From the NCBI GenBank assembly GCA_017893485.1, contig CM030360.1, forward strand, positions 4,142,467 through 4,206,466: a stretch of DNA of 64,000 nucleotides, given 5' to 3'. This DNA comes from Hemerocallis citrina. Its lineage: Eukaryota > Streptophyta > Magnoliopsida > Asparagales > Asphodelaceae. The position numbers and the translations under genes are program-made. How positions within the stretch are numbered: the stretch's first letter is position 1; each line of letters starts with the position of its first letter. Positions 21,901 through 33,006 of the stretch are shown piece after piece. Under the pieces are notes generated by a model that saw only the letters and a list, made by a program, of their open reading frames with translations, did no database searches and was not told the origin of the DNA.

Positions 21901-22891
21901 CAGTGATGACATGATCTACTTCATTTGCATCAGCTTCAGTCAAGGCAAATACTCGCCCTTGCTGGTACGGTCTCTTTCCATCCTACTGAGTTGGTCCCCT
22001 TTGGACGACATCCTGCAACTTCGGGCACTGGGATCGGTAGTGACCTGTATCCCCAAAATTGTAACAAGTCACCACAGGAGGTCTCATCCATGCACTTCCG
22101 GGTCTCCCATCTATGTTGACAGCATTTGCTCCCGTTGGTTTGAACCTCTGGGCTGACGGCTGTCCCCTGGCACTCCCAACAACTGCAGGCCTCTTCTCCA
22201 TGTTCCAGTTGTTCCTTCTATTCTGAACAGTGTGGAACTGCTCCATGTCTGCCTCCGTGGCTGCCGCACGTTTAACCAGCTTGTCAAACCTTCTGATACC
22301 AAGGGGTATCATCCTGGATCTCAAGCTCGACCTCAACCCATGCTCGAACTTACGAGCCTTCTTCGCCTCATCCATCACTAATTCGGGAGCATACCTTGAG
22401 AGCTAAGTGAATCTCGTCTCATACTTTCTAACCGAAATGCTGCCCTGCTACAATGACAGAAACTCCATGGCCTTCTTCTCCTGAACATCTGAGGGAAAAT
22501 AATGACTGCGGAATTCTTCCAAGAACTCCTCCCAGCCAAGAACAATACCTCACATTGTCCGCTTCATCGACTGCCACCATACAGCTGCATCCTTCTCGAA
22601 CAGCAGAGTCACCAACTTCACCTTGCTGCCTTCAGGGTTCTCCAAGACTTCGAAAATAGTCTCTACCTGCCGGATCCAGTTGTCAGCCGCATCAGGGTCT
22701 GACTTCCCTTCAAATACAGGTGGTTTCATCTGCTTGAATGATTCCACGAGTTTGATTGCTTCGGGTACTGGATTCACAGGCACCCTTCCTTGGTTCTGAT
22801 TCATGGCCACGACATTGAGTGTCTGATAGACCCTCGCTAGTTCCGTTTCCAAGTCTAGACCTTCACCGTTTCTTGCTCTTCGTCCAGCCAT
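21901..22891 (-). pseudogene. chromoviral gag with point-mutation stops
   Basis: Starts at MAGRRARNGEG. The capsid part has WIRQVETIFEVLENPEGSKV and AAVWWQSMKRTM. Then comes WEEFLEEFRSHYFPSD and KKARKFEHGLR, all typical of Ty3 gag. The zinc knuckle reads CYNFGDTGHYRSQC: the second Cys of the CCHC motif is replaced by Phe (TGT to TTT). At least four in-frame stops occur, at about 22548, 22425, 22400 and 21985. All can be explained as C-to-T changes of CGA or CAG. The C-terminus has FALTEADANEVDHVITG before the putative intron. Confidence 0.88.
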
Positions 22892-23036
22892 ATTCTGATA
22901 CAAAAGATCCATTAAATTCGAAGTATAAAACATGAATTTTAAATCAACCTTTCATTTCATTGAATTTCAAAGTTTATACATTCGATTTAAAAATATTTCT
23001 TGACATCAGAATGAAAGCAGTAGAAGCTACAACAGT

Positions 23037-23456
23037 CTAAATCCTACGGTTTCTCTTCGCTTCACGAAGCTCTCCCCGTAGTTCCTCAACTTTCTCCTTC
23101 AGCACATCGGTCATGTTTTTCCTCTTCTCGAGTTCCCATACACGATGACTGCGAACCGTGAAATCATCATTGCGCTTCGCCAACTAAGCCTCTAATAGTC
23201 CGACTCTCTCTCTCAGAGTCTCAACCTGCCTCTGAAGAGACAAAACAAGACCGCTCGGAACTGGTTCTTCTTCGTCAGAAGAGTCATCAGATGAGTCCGG
23301 AGGTGGGGTGATCTCTCGGGACTCAGACCATTCCTCTCCGTCGGAGTCTGCTTGTCCTGGGTAGTATTCTTCCTCGGAATCCACTTGTCCAGGATAATAA
23401 TCTTCCTCAATGATATGCCAATTATCGTCTCCAGCAGGGTCGAAGTGAACAGCCAT
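23037..23456 (-). pseudogene. extra acidic coiled-coil ORF upstream of gag
   Basis: It begins MAVHFDPAGDDNWHIIEEDY, about 140 bases after the PBS. Two YYPGQ-x-DS repeats and a Ser/Asp/Glu-rich stretch with PPPDSSDDSSDEEEP follow. The second half is charged and heptad-like (LQRQVETLRERVGLLEA, then DVLKEKVEELRGELREA). One in-frame TAG (near 23183) fits a CAG change. It ends RNRRI and stop, about 145 bases before the gag start. About 140 codons in all. I do not recognise a family. Its place between PBS and gag makes it an element gene, not a host gene. Confidence 0.65.
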
Positions 23457-23594
23457 CTTAGAAATAGAGAGGAAGAAGCATGAATCATAGAGCAATACAA
23501 ATATAAGTAACTTACATTTAAATCTCTAGACTCAATACACACTCTAATGTCCACTTCTAGGGTGTCGTTCCTTATAAATTTGTACTAGTGTAAA

Positions 23595-23611
23595 GCGTGG
23601 CTCTGATACCA
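23595..23611 (-). promoter_or_regulatory. PBS of the Tekay-like element
   Basis: Minus-strand TGGTATCAGAGCCACGC, initiator tRNA-Met type, three bases from the 5' LTR. Confidence 0.92.
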
Positions 23612-23614
23612 CTC

Positions 23615-26583
23615 TGTAACACTCCGAATTTCAAATACAACTGAATTCGAGATTCCACAGGATCTTTACGCTTCTTTCGTACAATTTTACAAGGAATTTA
23701 AAAACTTTTCACTTCACATCAGAATTACATGGAATCTTTACACTTTACATTATCACAGCGGAAGCAATATTACAATAAATTACATGAAAAAATATTTAAA
23801 GGAATCCTGCGCAGCATGTATACTTCAATAGTCAAGCATCTTTACCCTGCATATAAAACTGTGAGCGCGTCAGTTCATTCAACTGACGAAATATTATACA
23901 CGACCATCCTCTCTATGCCGAAAACAGTATAATGATTCTCATTTCTTGACAAACACAAACTTGTCACAAACAAAACTAAAGGGACTATCCTATTGATGTC
24001 GTGTTGTGAATGTGCACTTAGTCCTTAATGCAATTATTTATATTATATGACACTAATGCGCACTTGTTCGGATTCTATGCATCCCATACTACATAGGTTC
24101 GAGGGCAAGCCCCTAATCGTACTTCATCTTATAGGGTTCAATCCCTCGCCATGACTTAAACTACTACGGTAACTACGGTAAGTATCCTAGATGTCTTATG
24201 ATCTACGAGCCCATGTCCAGGCAGTCTGGAGGGGAATCCCACACACTGACATGACGCATCAAGCAGGCAGACTATGGACAATTCAGCCTCTGCAATGGAA
24301 CAATGGCACCATCCGTAGCCACCAAAACACCCACAAGCGTCGCCACCGGGACGATAATTCTGGAGTAGTGCTCACGCCATGTCATGACGCATCAAGCAGG
24401 CAGTCTGTGAATCACTCTCACACCGCCAATCCGATGGCCCTCATACTCATGTTTTTCTTTTACTTTCATCATATCTTCACTATGTATCTAGTCCTTAGTT
24501 TATTAGAATCATGAACAAAATCAATTCTCTAGAGTTAGCTTTTCCACTATACCGGTCTTAATTCTTTATTCAACATGACCCAAATCTTGGTCTTTTCATT
24601 TCAAATTTCATTTTAATTTATTTCTTTTCCAATGCCGGTATGAGGCTTAGCTACACTCTAGTTCTCAATTTCAATTCACAATTACACAAGAATCAAATAT
24701 TTCAAACTCATAAGTTCATTTTTCATGATTACATCAGGATTTCAGTGTCATGTTCATAGCATTCATAATAGTAAAACCTTTCAAAATTTCAATAGAACAA
24801 TTCACCCCACTTCATATACAATTTCGTGCAAGGACAAATAAAATTTACTTTTCTAAATTGTCACATCCAATCTTCATTCATCTCTTTCAACAGTATATAC
24901 ATTTATTTTTATCACAAAGCAAAATTAGAATCTGAGATGTTGAAAAAGAGTCTGGACAGTCGGCTCAAAACATAGCCAGTCGACTGTTCAGCAAAAGAAA
25001 AATATTCAAGAAAATGTTCGGAATAGTCGACTGCTACCCATGACCAGTCGGCTGTTCTGCAGTGTTTAAACTCTAAAATACAAATTTCGGGGCAGTCAAC
25101 TGTTACTCAGACCAGTCGGCTGTTATGCAAGGTTTTAAACTCGAAAATACAAATTGCGGAGCAGTCGACCGTTACTCAGACCAGTCGGCTGTTATGCAAT
25201 GTTTTAAACTCGAAAATACAAATTGCGGAGCAGTCGACTGTTACTCAGACCAGTCGGCTGTTCTGCAGGGTCTTAAAACTCGAAGGATTTTTATAATCAG
25301 GTCAATCGACTACTACCTATATTCGGTCGACTGATCAGTATTAAAATTCAATGTATGGAAACGTTTCACAACATTTTAGTTAAACTACAATATGTTCATT
25401 CATCAACACGAACATGCAACTTTATTTGACTACCATCACCACAAGCATGGTTTGCTAATTAATATAGGGATTCTTACGACTAGTATTTTCCACACAACCA
25501 CGACTCCAAAGAAAATGTATTTTCCCATAATTATCATTTTTTCTACAGAGATAAACATTTATTCCAATTCAATATGCTAGATTAAAATAACATGACATTA
25601 ATCATTCCGCTTCATTAAGTTCCCCTTTTCATTTCATACAATTATACTTGTGTTCCATTTTCATTTTAATCATAATATTAACGAGGAGCAATATAATGGC
25701 ATTCATTTATTCTTGCATAATTAGCACAAAACTCGGCATGGTCTCTAATTTAGAAGTCATGAGAAATACCCACCTTTTTGAAGAAACAAAGAGAAATCCC
25801 TTAGAGCTTCTTAGATTGCGATGCACGCCTCCTCCTCCTTGCTCCTTGCCAAAACCGAAGCTTCAAGTTGGGGTTGAATAGCCGGCCTCCAAGGGAACAC
25901 TCACACTAGAAGCTACTCAATCTTTTTCTTCCCAAAATTCTCAATCTTTTCTCACTCTAATCTTTTCTCTCTTTAACAAATTTTCTATTGTACTAAGATG
26001 AGAAGAAGCTATGGGGTATTTATACATAATTTTGAAGTAGATTGGAGGGCTAGGATTCAATGGATGGTAATAGAATGGAGGGTTAGGATGAGAGTAGGAG
26101 TTATAGTAACTACCCACACACTAGGTAACCACCCATGTACACAAACCACTCCTATGCACAATCCGGCCCTACTTTGTGTGCAATGCACACTACGTGCTCC
26201 GCACGTGCCACCTAGTACCCTTAATTAAAAGTTTGTACAATTTTAATAAATTAAATTGTTCACATTTTGTCTCTTCATGACAAGTGTGGCCATTTAATTA
26301 ATTTATTAAATTGGTGGGCTTCATAAGTAGTGGGCTTAGGTTGTGGGCCAAACAACAAAATAGTAATAAATTAAAGTGGGCTAAAACAATTAATTAGTAT
26401 TTTAGGCTTTTTTTTAAAGAAAATTAAGCTTTTTAGGAAAATAAAGGAAAGGAAAAATAATTGTTCATACTATCAAAAGAGATTTTCTATATAAAAATCA
26501 ATGAATAATATACATATGAAATTTTCACGTGCACAACACGTGAAAGTCAATATTTTATTAAAAAGGAAATTTAGGGTATTACA
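23615..26583 (-). repeat. 5' LTR of the Tekay-like element
   Basis: Collinear with the LTR at 15802-18730 over its whole length, with scattered substitutions and small indels (2,969 against 2,929 bases). The GTCGAC array is at 24957-25340. A TATA-like motif on the minus strand lies near 26025. The LTR-to-LTR differences mean this copy is clearly older than the Athila-like element at 49717. Confidence 0.92.
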
Positions 26584-26588
26584 ATTCG

Positions 26589-27594
26589 GGCAGGTACAGC
26601 GGCACTTGCGGGATGTTCGCACGACGAGGATTTCTGTCTAAGCTTGACGGTGGACTCCACGGTTGGAATCTGTACTTGTGAGATGTCTAAATTTTGTTAC
26701 CAAGTAGTTTTGCATGGCGGGGGATTAAACCCTATATTGTGGAGTACGTAGGTGCTTTCCCTCGGACCTATGTAGATTTGGATGCATAGAATCCGAATTT
26801 TTTAATTTTTTTTATAGGGAAGCAAGTTCCGAAGAAGTTGTCAATAATAGATTACCCAGAGAAATAGGTAAAAGAAATTTCCATCCAAGATTTAATAGCT
26901 GGTCCATTCTCATCCTAGGTAAAGTCCATCTTGCTGTGATAGGAATGAACAGAAACAAATAAGCTTTAGCTAATGTAATAAAGATATCAACGGTCATTCC
27001 AAAGACTCCATCCATTTTATTTATTCCGAAAAGTTCAGGAATGGATATGTATGGAATAGAAAAATTCCACCCACCTAAGTAAAGAACCGTTATAAATAAT
27101 GAAGAAACTAATAAATTAAGGTAAGAAGCAAGAAGTATGCATTAGTGTCATTATAGTATAACATTTGCATTAGGCATTGTCATATCATATACTGACATGT
27201 TTAGGATAGTCACTCGTTTACACATTAATATGCATTCAAGTTTGTGGTTGCTAAAGTAAGAGATTTCTTTATAATACAGTATAGAGAGGGTCACTGTTTA
27301 TAACATTGTGTCGGTTGTAAGCAACTGACATGCCCACAGATTTTTCAATGCAGGACTTGGATTGGCAGGGACATAAAGACGATTGATGCTAAAGTTTATA
27401 TTCAAGATTAAAGTTGTTGATGTTAGAGTTGTATATATTTCGTTTTATCTTATTTAACTTCCGCTGTGTAATTCTGAAACAAACAATGTATATAATGAAA
27501 AGTTTAAATTTCCTTGTAAAATTGTACGAATTTAAAGTAAAAGATCCTGTTGTACTACGAATTACATGTAAATGAAATTCGGGGTGTTATAATG
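26589..27594 (+). repeat. older inverted Tekay-type LTR, right part
   Basis: Continues the LTR begun left of 15802. The block GGACCTATGTAGATTTGGATGCATAGAATCCG is the complement of the LTR text near 16255-16285. The end TTTGTACTACGAATT...GAAATTCGGGGTGTTATA mirrors the LTR start TGTAACACCCCGAATT. It is cut by an ndhA fragment and abuts a Copia gag at 27595. Confidence 0.75.
26812..27132 (-). pseudogene. plastid ndhA 3'-exon fragment in nuclear DNA
   Basis: On the minus strand an uninterrupted frame of about 107 codons reads [20 protein letters not shown], then [20 protein letters not shown], then [20 protein letters not shown] and ...[12 protein letters not shown] with a TAA stop. This is the C-terminal third of the plastid NADH dehydrogenase-like complex subunit NdhA, a thylakoid membrane protein. 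Membrane helices are evident. Both flanks are nuclear LTR sequence, so it is a NUPT. Just after the stop codon is an A-rich run (26796-26811 on the complement), an unusually exact end point. Confidence 0.85.
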
Positions 27595-27595
27595 A

Positions 27596-27870
27596 TGATC
27601 CCGAGTAGCAGATTTAAGTCTCGCCCATAGACTCGCAGTTCTTTTCTCCTCAAGAATATTACACTTGACTTCGTGCACCAATTGAAACCGGATTAAACTC
27701 AAGGCCTTCAAACAAATCTCATCCCACTTCTCCTGCTTCATGTCAGTTGGCTTATTCTCTTCTAAGGCAAGGTGCAAGTCCTTCTGAACCAAAATATCAT
27801 ATATGTCCACCTTCCATAGATTGAAGTTGATCTTACCGTCAAACCGTCTTTCGATCTGCCATCTCCTCTA
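27596..27870 (-). pseudogene. Copia gag N-terminal fragment, copy 2
   Basis: Minus-strand translation has DIYDILVQKDLHLALEENKP and CNILEEKRTASLWARLKSAT, nearly the same as the gag at 2513-2836. It is cut at the junction with the older LTR. UBN2-type Copia gag. Confidence 0.82.
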
Positions 27871-28552
27871 AGGAACTCGAACAAACCCACGAACCTGATT
27901 GCTCTGATACCACTTGTTAGGAAAACTGAGGATCTTGTTGAGTCTTCGACACAATCAACACAAACCACCAAGCAAAACTAAATCGCACCAATTATACAAA
28001 GCAAATAAGAATTGTCCCGGTTGGGCTTTCGCCTTAATCCAAGGGAGGAAGAATCAAGATGTTATTTTAACTAGAGAAGATACAAGAATATTAAAATTCT
28101 CACCACGACCTTCTCTCAAACCTAACTGGAACTTGGTTGCTGCTTAGACCATCTCCAACCTTCAACTCCATTTTGGAGCAACTTTTACTCCAAAATAGAG
28201 TAACTGTCACATCAAACAGTAACTTCATCTCCAACATATAACTCTATTTCTAACTCCAAAAAGAAATATTCTCAGCATATTCTTTTTTATCTACTTTTTA
28301 AATTAATTCTCTTCTAACTCCCCACTATTTATCTATTTAACCAATTAGCCACAAACAAAAAATTTAATGTATTAATCCAATAATATGCCTCAATATTTAA
28401 CATTAATAAATAATATTTTATTATAAAATGACCATTTTACAAATAATATAATACTTAGAAAATAAAATTGCATTAATTAAAACAAATGACTACCAAAATA
28501 TGACATTCAATAACATAAATAGGAATACTAAAAATATATATGTATGGTTTAA

Positions 28553-29899
28553 TTAACCATTTGAGTTGGTATACTCCTCCCACAAATGATCAATTAATGC
28601 ATTACGAAGCGCGATGTGAGCATCTTTATCCTTGATTTGTCTATGGCGAGTAATAAATTGTTGAAATCTTGTATTTTCATCTACAACCATTTCAACTTCT
28701 GGAAGTGCAGCCTCCCTCATATCTTGAATTAGTGCATGAAGATCACGTTCATCCTCGAAAATCATGTTGTGCATGATAATGCACGCAGTCATTATATCAT
28801 GTAACACATTATTTTTTCAATAACGTGCCGGTCCTGCAACAATTGCGAATCGTGATTGGAGAACTCCGAATGCTCGTTCTACATTTTTTCTACATGCTTC
28901 CTGTTTCATAGCAAAATATTTTTTCTTCCGACCAAGCGGCTGATGTATACTTTGTACAATAGTGGACTATTTTGGGTATATACAATCAGCTAAATAATAG
29001 CTCATGTTATACTCTTTTCCTTGAATAATATAATGAGCAGGAGGAGCAATACCTTGAGCTAGATTAGAAAAAAGATGAGATGACTCCAACACATTGATAT
29101 CATTGTTGGTGCCCGACATGCCAAAATATGCGTGCCATATCCAAAGATCATAATCTGCTATAGCTTCAAGAATAATAGTTGGATGCCCACTACGACCTGC
29201 ATATTGTCCAGTCCATGCTATTGGACAATTTTTTCACTTCCAATGCATACAATCAAGACTTCCTAACATTCCCGGAAAACCACGTTGTTGACCAACATGG
29301 AGTAATCTTGTGACATTATTAGCGGTAGGTGTTCTTAGATATCGCTCTGCAAATATTTCCACAATAGGACGACAAAATTTCTTCATACTTTCAATCGCCG
29401 TTGACTCGCCTATTTTAATGTACTCGTCTGTCGCATCTGCCGGTAGAGCATACGCCAACATCCGGAATGCGGCTGTTACTTTCTATAAACTTGATAATCC
29501 AGCTCTACCAAGTCCATCATTTCTTTGGTGGAAGTAATTGTCATGACCTTTGACCGCATCAACAATACGAAGAAACAAACTTCGAGACATTCTATACCAT
29601 CTGCGAAGCATGACTTCACTGTAGCGTGGGTTCTCGGAGAAACAGTCCTTGAACAAATTACGATCCGCAGTTTTCCTATCGCGATTGATCCCTACATGAC
29701 TCGAAATCGAGCCACCATAGTGGCTTTGTTGGTTGAAGTAGCGCGCAAGAACCATGTTGTTGTTAGCGATCCCCTGATATATTGCATCTTCGGAGGCGAA
29801 CAAAATTTCCATAATGTTCATCGTTGTCGCATCATTGTCATCATCCGAAGATGAATTGTAACTTGCTGAATTAGATGGACCTTCAATATTGAAGTTCAT
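28553..29899 (-). pseudogene. Harbinger DDE transposase with stops (ALP1/HARBI1-like)
   Basis: Start MNFNIEGPSNSASYN. A helical N-terminal part (RWYRMSRSLFLRIVDAVKGH) is followed by the DDE nuclease domain: first Asp in GMLGSLDCMHW, second in MSGTNNDINVL, third residue Glu in KNVERAFGVLQ. The C-terminus has HDIMTACIIMHNMIFEDERD and ends LWEEYTNSNG. All three catalytic residues survive. Four stops interrupt it (near 29483, 29231, 28965 and 28818). Each fits a Trp or Gln codon changed by one transition. Active relatives cut and move the element together with the second protein. Confidence 0.9.
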
Positions 29900-30029
29900 T
29901 TTCAAATTGAATAAAATGAACAAGTTTGTTGAATGTTTATTTTGAGCAAATGGAAGACAGAAGAATAAAATTTGAAATGAGGCTGTAGTACGTTATTGAT
30001 ATGAGGTTGTAGTATGTTATTTATAGTAA

Positions 30030-30320
30030 ATCAATGAAGTGCCTCCAACGGTTACACTCCAACGGTTATATTCCAACTTTTAAATTCCACTGGGTATACT
30101 ACAAACGAACACATTCCAACAACTATATTCCAACGAATATATTCCAACGGCTATAATCCAAATGGCCATACTCCAAACGAATATATTCCAACGACTATAA
30201 TCCAAATGGATATACTCCAACCGAATATATTCGAACATCTATATTCCAACGATTATATTCCAACAGCTGTATTCCAACGGCTATAATCTAAATGGCTACA
30301 ATCTAACATCTATGAATAGA
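30030..30320. repeat. degenerate minisatellite in the divergent promoter
   Basis: Some 15-18 copies of a 15-17-base unit of the type TATATTCCAACGGCTATAA. The tract fills the gap between the transposase start (29899, minus) and the second gene's start (30363, plus). It may hold binding sites for one of the element's own proteins. Confidence 0.7.
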
Positions 30321-30362
30321 GATATTATTATCTTCTTTCTCATTCCACTTGTTCAGAAGAAA

Positions 30363-33006
30363 ATGTCTGTCCGAGCTCCTTCATACGTTGTTAACGAAGA
30401 CGTGCACCTTTGTCAAGTTTATTTAGAAATTTTTCAAGACCCTATTACGAGTAGGTACTTATGTGAATATTTGTAAGTGTACAAAATCGCAACAAGTAGT
30501 ATAGTTTAAGTGAATAGAGTGTCGAACCCACAGGTACTAGATATTTTATTGAGTACCGATATCACTAGATTAATCACTATTTGGAAGATCGAAATTTATA
30601 ATTGATAAAACAACTAAATTAAATTAATATAATTAAAACTAACTAAATTTGTGAAGAGGGAGAGGGCTGTGAAACTGTGAAGCTTTTGTGATTTGTTAAT
30701 GGTAAAATTAGTTCTCGGGCTCTTGATTTCACCTCGTTTATCACACACACGAATTATAACTCCTTATGAATAAAAATATTATCTTTCCAAGTTGTAGACC
30801 AAAATCCTAAAAATATTAATCACTCTATCCACGTAGTCTAAAAATTATTCTCAACTAATTATTTTTCTATTCCTCAAATTATTAATTGAAAATTTGGATT
30901 TCTTAACGGTCACGTCATCCAATAACAGTGTTTAATTTTTATTAACCACAAATCACCAGTTTGGTCTCTTCATGATTTAAAAGATCATATAAATGTCTAT
31001 CCACCATTATACGCATAAATAATAAAAATTAACACACAACCAAGAAAAATAGAATAATAATAAGGAATTAAAATTATGTTCTACAAAACTAGGCTAAATC
31101 TTAGCCTCTAGAACAATAAATTTAGTTCATATTTAATTTGCAACTAACAAAAATTGGTTTGGATTGCATCAGAAAAATATAGAGAAGAAGAGATACAAAA
31201 AGAAATAAAAATTATTGCACACCGAACTCCTAGAACCGAGTCCAAGCCATTTCTCTCTCTTCTCTATTCTGTCTCAAAAGCCAGCCGCTGAGTCAGCCGT
31301 CGCGTCGCCTGTCAAATTGCCGTGTCAACTCACTGTCTCTGTCGCCAAGCCGCGTGCCACGTCAGCACGACAGCAGGCGTCTGGGTCCCGCCTGCTGTCT
31401 CATCGCCTACGTGCGCGCCAGGATGGAAGAAGATGGAGTGCCACGTCATGAGTTCCCGGACATGCGTGACTACAGCTTCTCTCTCTACCTTTTTCGATTT
31501 CAAACTGCTGTCTCTCTCTCTTTTAATTTATTTATTTAAATTTTTTTTTGTTGCTGATTAGTAGCCGTCACCTTTTGAGAATTGTGCTCAACATTGACAT
31601 ATATTTATAGGGAACGGAAAAAGGAATTAGGGTTTGCTCTTTTGCAGAAAAGTTCCCTTTTTTTCATTTATTTCCTTCCTTCTTTAACCAGATATTTCTT
31701 TCTTTCTCTTTTCTTCTTCTCTTTCCTTTTCTTGCAAACACGTGCTGCATACACAAAAATTAATACCAGAATTAGGATTTAAATAAATTAAAATAAATTA
31801 GTTTAAAATTAATTAAACTAACTAAAAATCATATTAGCTCATTAAAATCCTTCTAAAATTATTTATCGCACTTTTACTCAACAAAACAATAAAAAATTAA
31901 TAAATCCATAGTTTTACTTTGTTTGTTGATTTTTTTTCACAAATCTTTACTTTTTGCATCAAAAATATTATTTCTTCAAAAATAATTAATTAATTGAAAT
32001 CTTATAGAATTAAGATGAATCATAAACAATATCAACGAAAACAAGCAATTTTAATTGGTAAATGAGTACAAATATTTGTATATAAATTAGACACATCAGG
32101 TACCAGTCAGCAGATCATTTTTGGTCTCGTGTTGAGAAAAGTTACAATGCATCAAGAAATCAGAGTTGAGAGTCTCGTTCAAAAAGATCCTTGCAATGTC
32201 GAATTCAGACTATAATGACTGAAGTAAAAAAATTAAATAGTTGTCTGAAACAAGTAGAGAATTTGAATCTAAGTGGTGCCTTAGATGCGGATATTGTGAG
32301 TATTCATTAAACTTTTACATTCAAAAGTTATTTATTTCATTCCGATTACTTAACCTTATGTTCATAATAATTTACAGTTTAGCCGAGCGAAGGAATTATT
32401 CATGCAAGATCCAAAGTTCAAAAAAGGATTCAAATTTGATCATGTTTGGATTATAGTTAAGGATTTTGAGAAATTTAAAGATAATGTACCTACTGCAAGA
32501 CAAATTGCTCGAAATTTAAACTATGACTCGCCACAGTCAGATAATCCAACTCCGGAGTCTCCCATGTCATCTTCCCCTGGGCTGCCTTCATTTTCTCTAA
32601 ATTTAGATGAAGAAAATTTTGGAAGTACTTCATCACAACGACCCATTGGGGTAAAAAAAGCCAAAGGAAAAAAGAAAAAAATGATGAAGATATTAACGAT
32701 GTTAAAGAAAGTAATCGACAACTGCTGGAGATGTTAAAAAAGACCAGATCCGAAAGGAAGGAACTTCTGAAAATTCAGCGGCAAAATTTGGCCTTTAAAG
32801 CAATGAGAGAAGAAAATGAAGTTTTATGAAAAGACTTGAATATCATTAGTGATCCAAACGTGCGTGAGCTATTCCGAGTTGAACAAGCAAGAATTATTTA
32901 GAAAATAGCTCAACAACAACAACAACATCAAGGGCCATCTCCCGATGCTTTTGGACAGTTTTTCAATGATATTGGAGGATTCAGAATCAATTTACCGCCT
33001 TTCTAA
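30363..33006 (+). pseudogene. Harbinger second gene (trihelix / NAM-associated type)
   Basis: The first exon starts MSVRAPSYVVNEDVHLCQVY, reaches 30458, and resumes at 32104 after a solo LTR. A TGA lies near 32167. A spliceable intron is at 32296-32377 (ATT|GTGAGT ... TTTACAG). Exon 2 has MQDPKFKKGFKFDHVWIIVK, a signature of the NAM-associated C-terminal domain of Myb/SANT-like partners of plant Harbinger transposases. The end is basic, then Gln-rich, then FGQFFNDIGGFRINLPPF. A frameshift near 32680 and stops near 32828 and 32900 break it. Such proteins bind the element ends and carry the transposase into the nucleus. Confidence 0.85.
30459..32098 (-). repeat. solo Athila-like LTR inside the Harbinger gene
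   Basis: It aligns end to end with the LTRs at 49717-51481 and 54513-56277, with many differences. Target duplication is GGTAC (30454-30458 and 32099-32103). No internal sequence or second LTR remains, so it arose by LTR-LTR recombination. Orientation is inferred from the related full element. Small frames inside it (31215-31782) are LTR sequence. Confidence 0.9.

Larger units (their letters stand above)
15802..26583 (-). mobile_element. full-length Tekay-like chromovirus (Ty3/gypsy)
   Basis: 10.8 kb with two LTRs of about 2.95 kb and a 5-bp target duplication ATTCG (15797-15801 and 26584-26588). The minus-strand order is LTR, tRNA-Met PBS, extra ORF, gag, protease, RT, RNase H, integrase, chromodomain, polypurine tract, LTR. 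RT before integrase defines Ty3/gypsy. The C-terminal chromodomain and long LTRs fit the Tekay/Del group. Stops, frameshifts and a deletion in RNase H make this copy inactive. It sits inside an older inverted LTR of related sequence. Confidence 0.93.

Noticed and set aside
26812..27132. Mitochondrial nad1 origin
   Set aside because: The text around [19 protein letters not shown] follows plastid NdhA, not mitochondrial Nad1.
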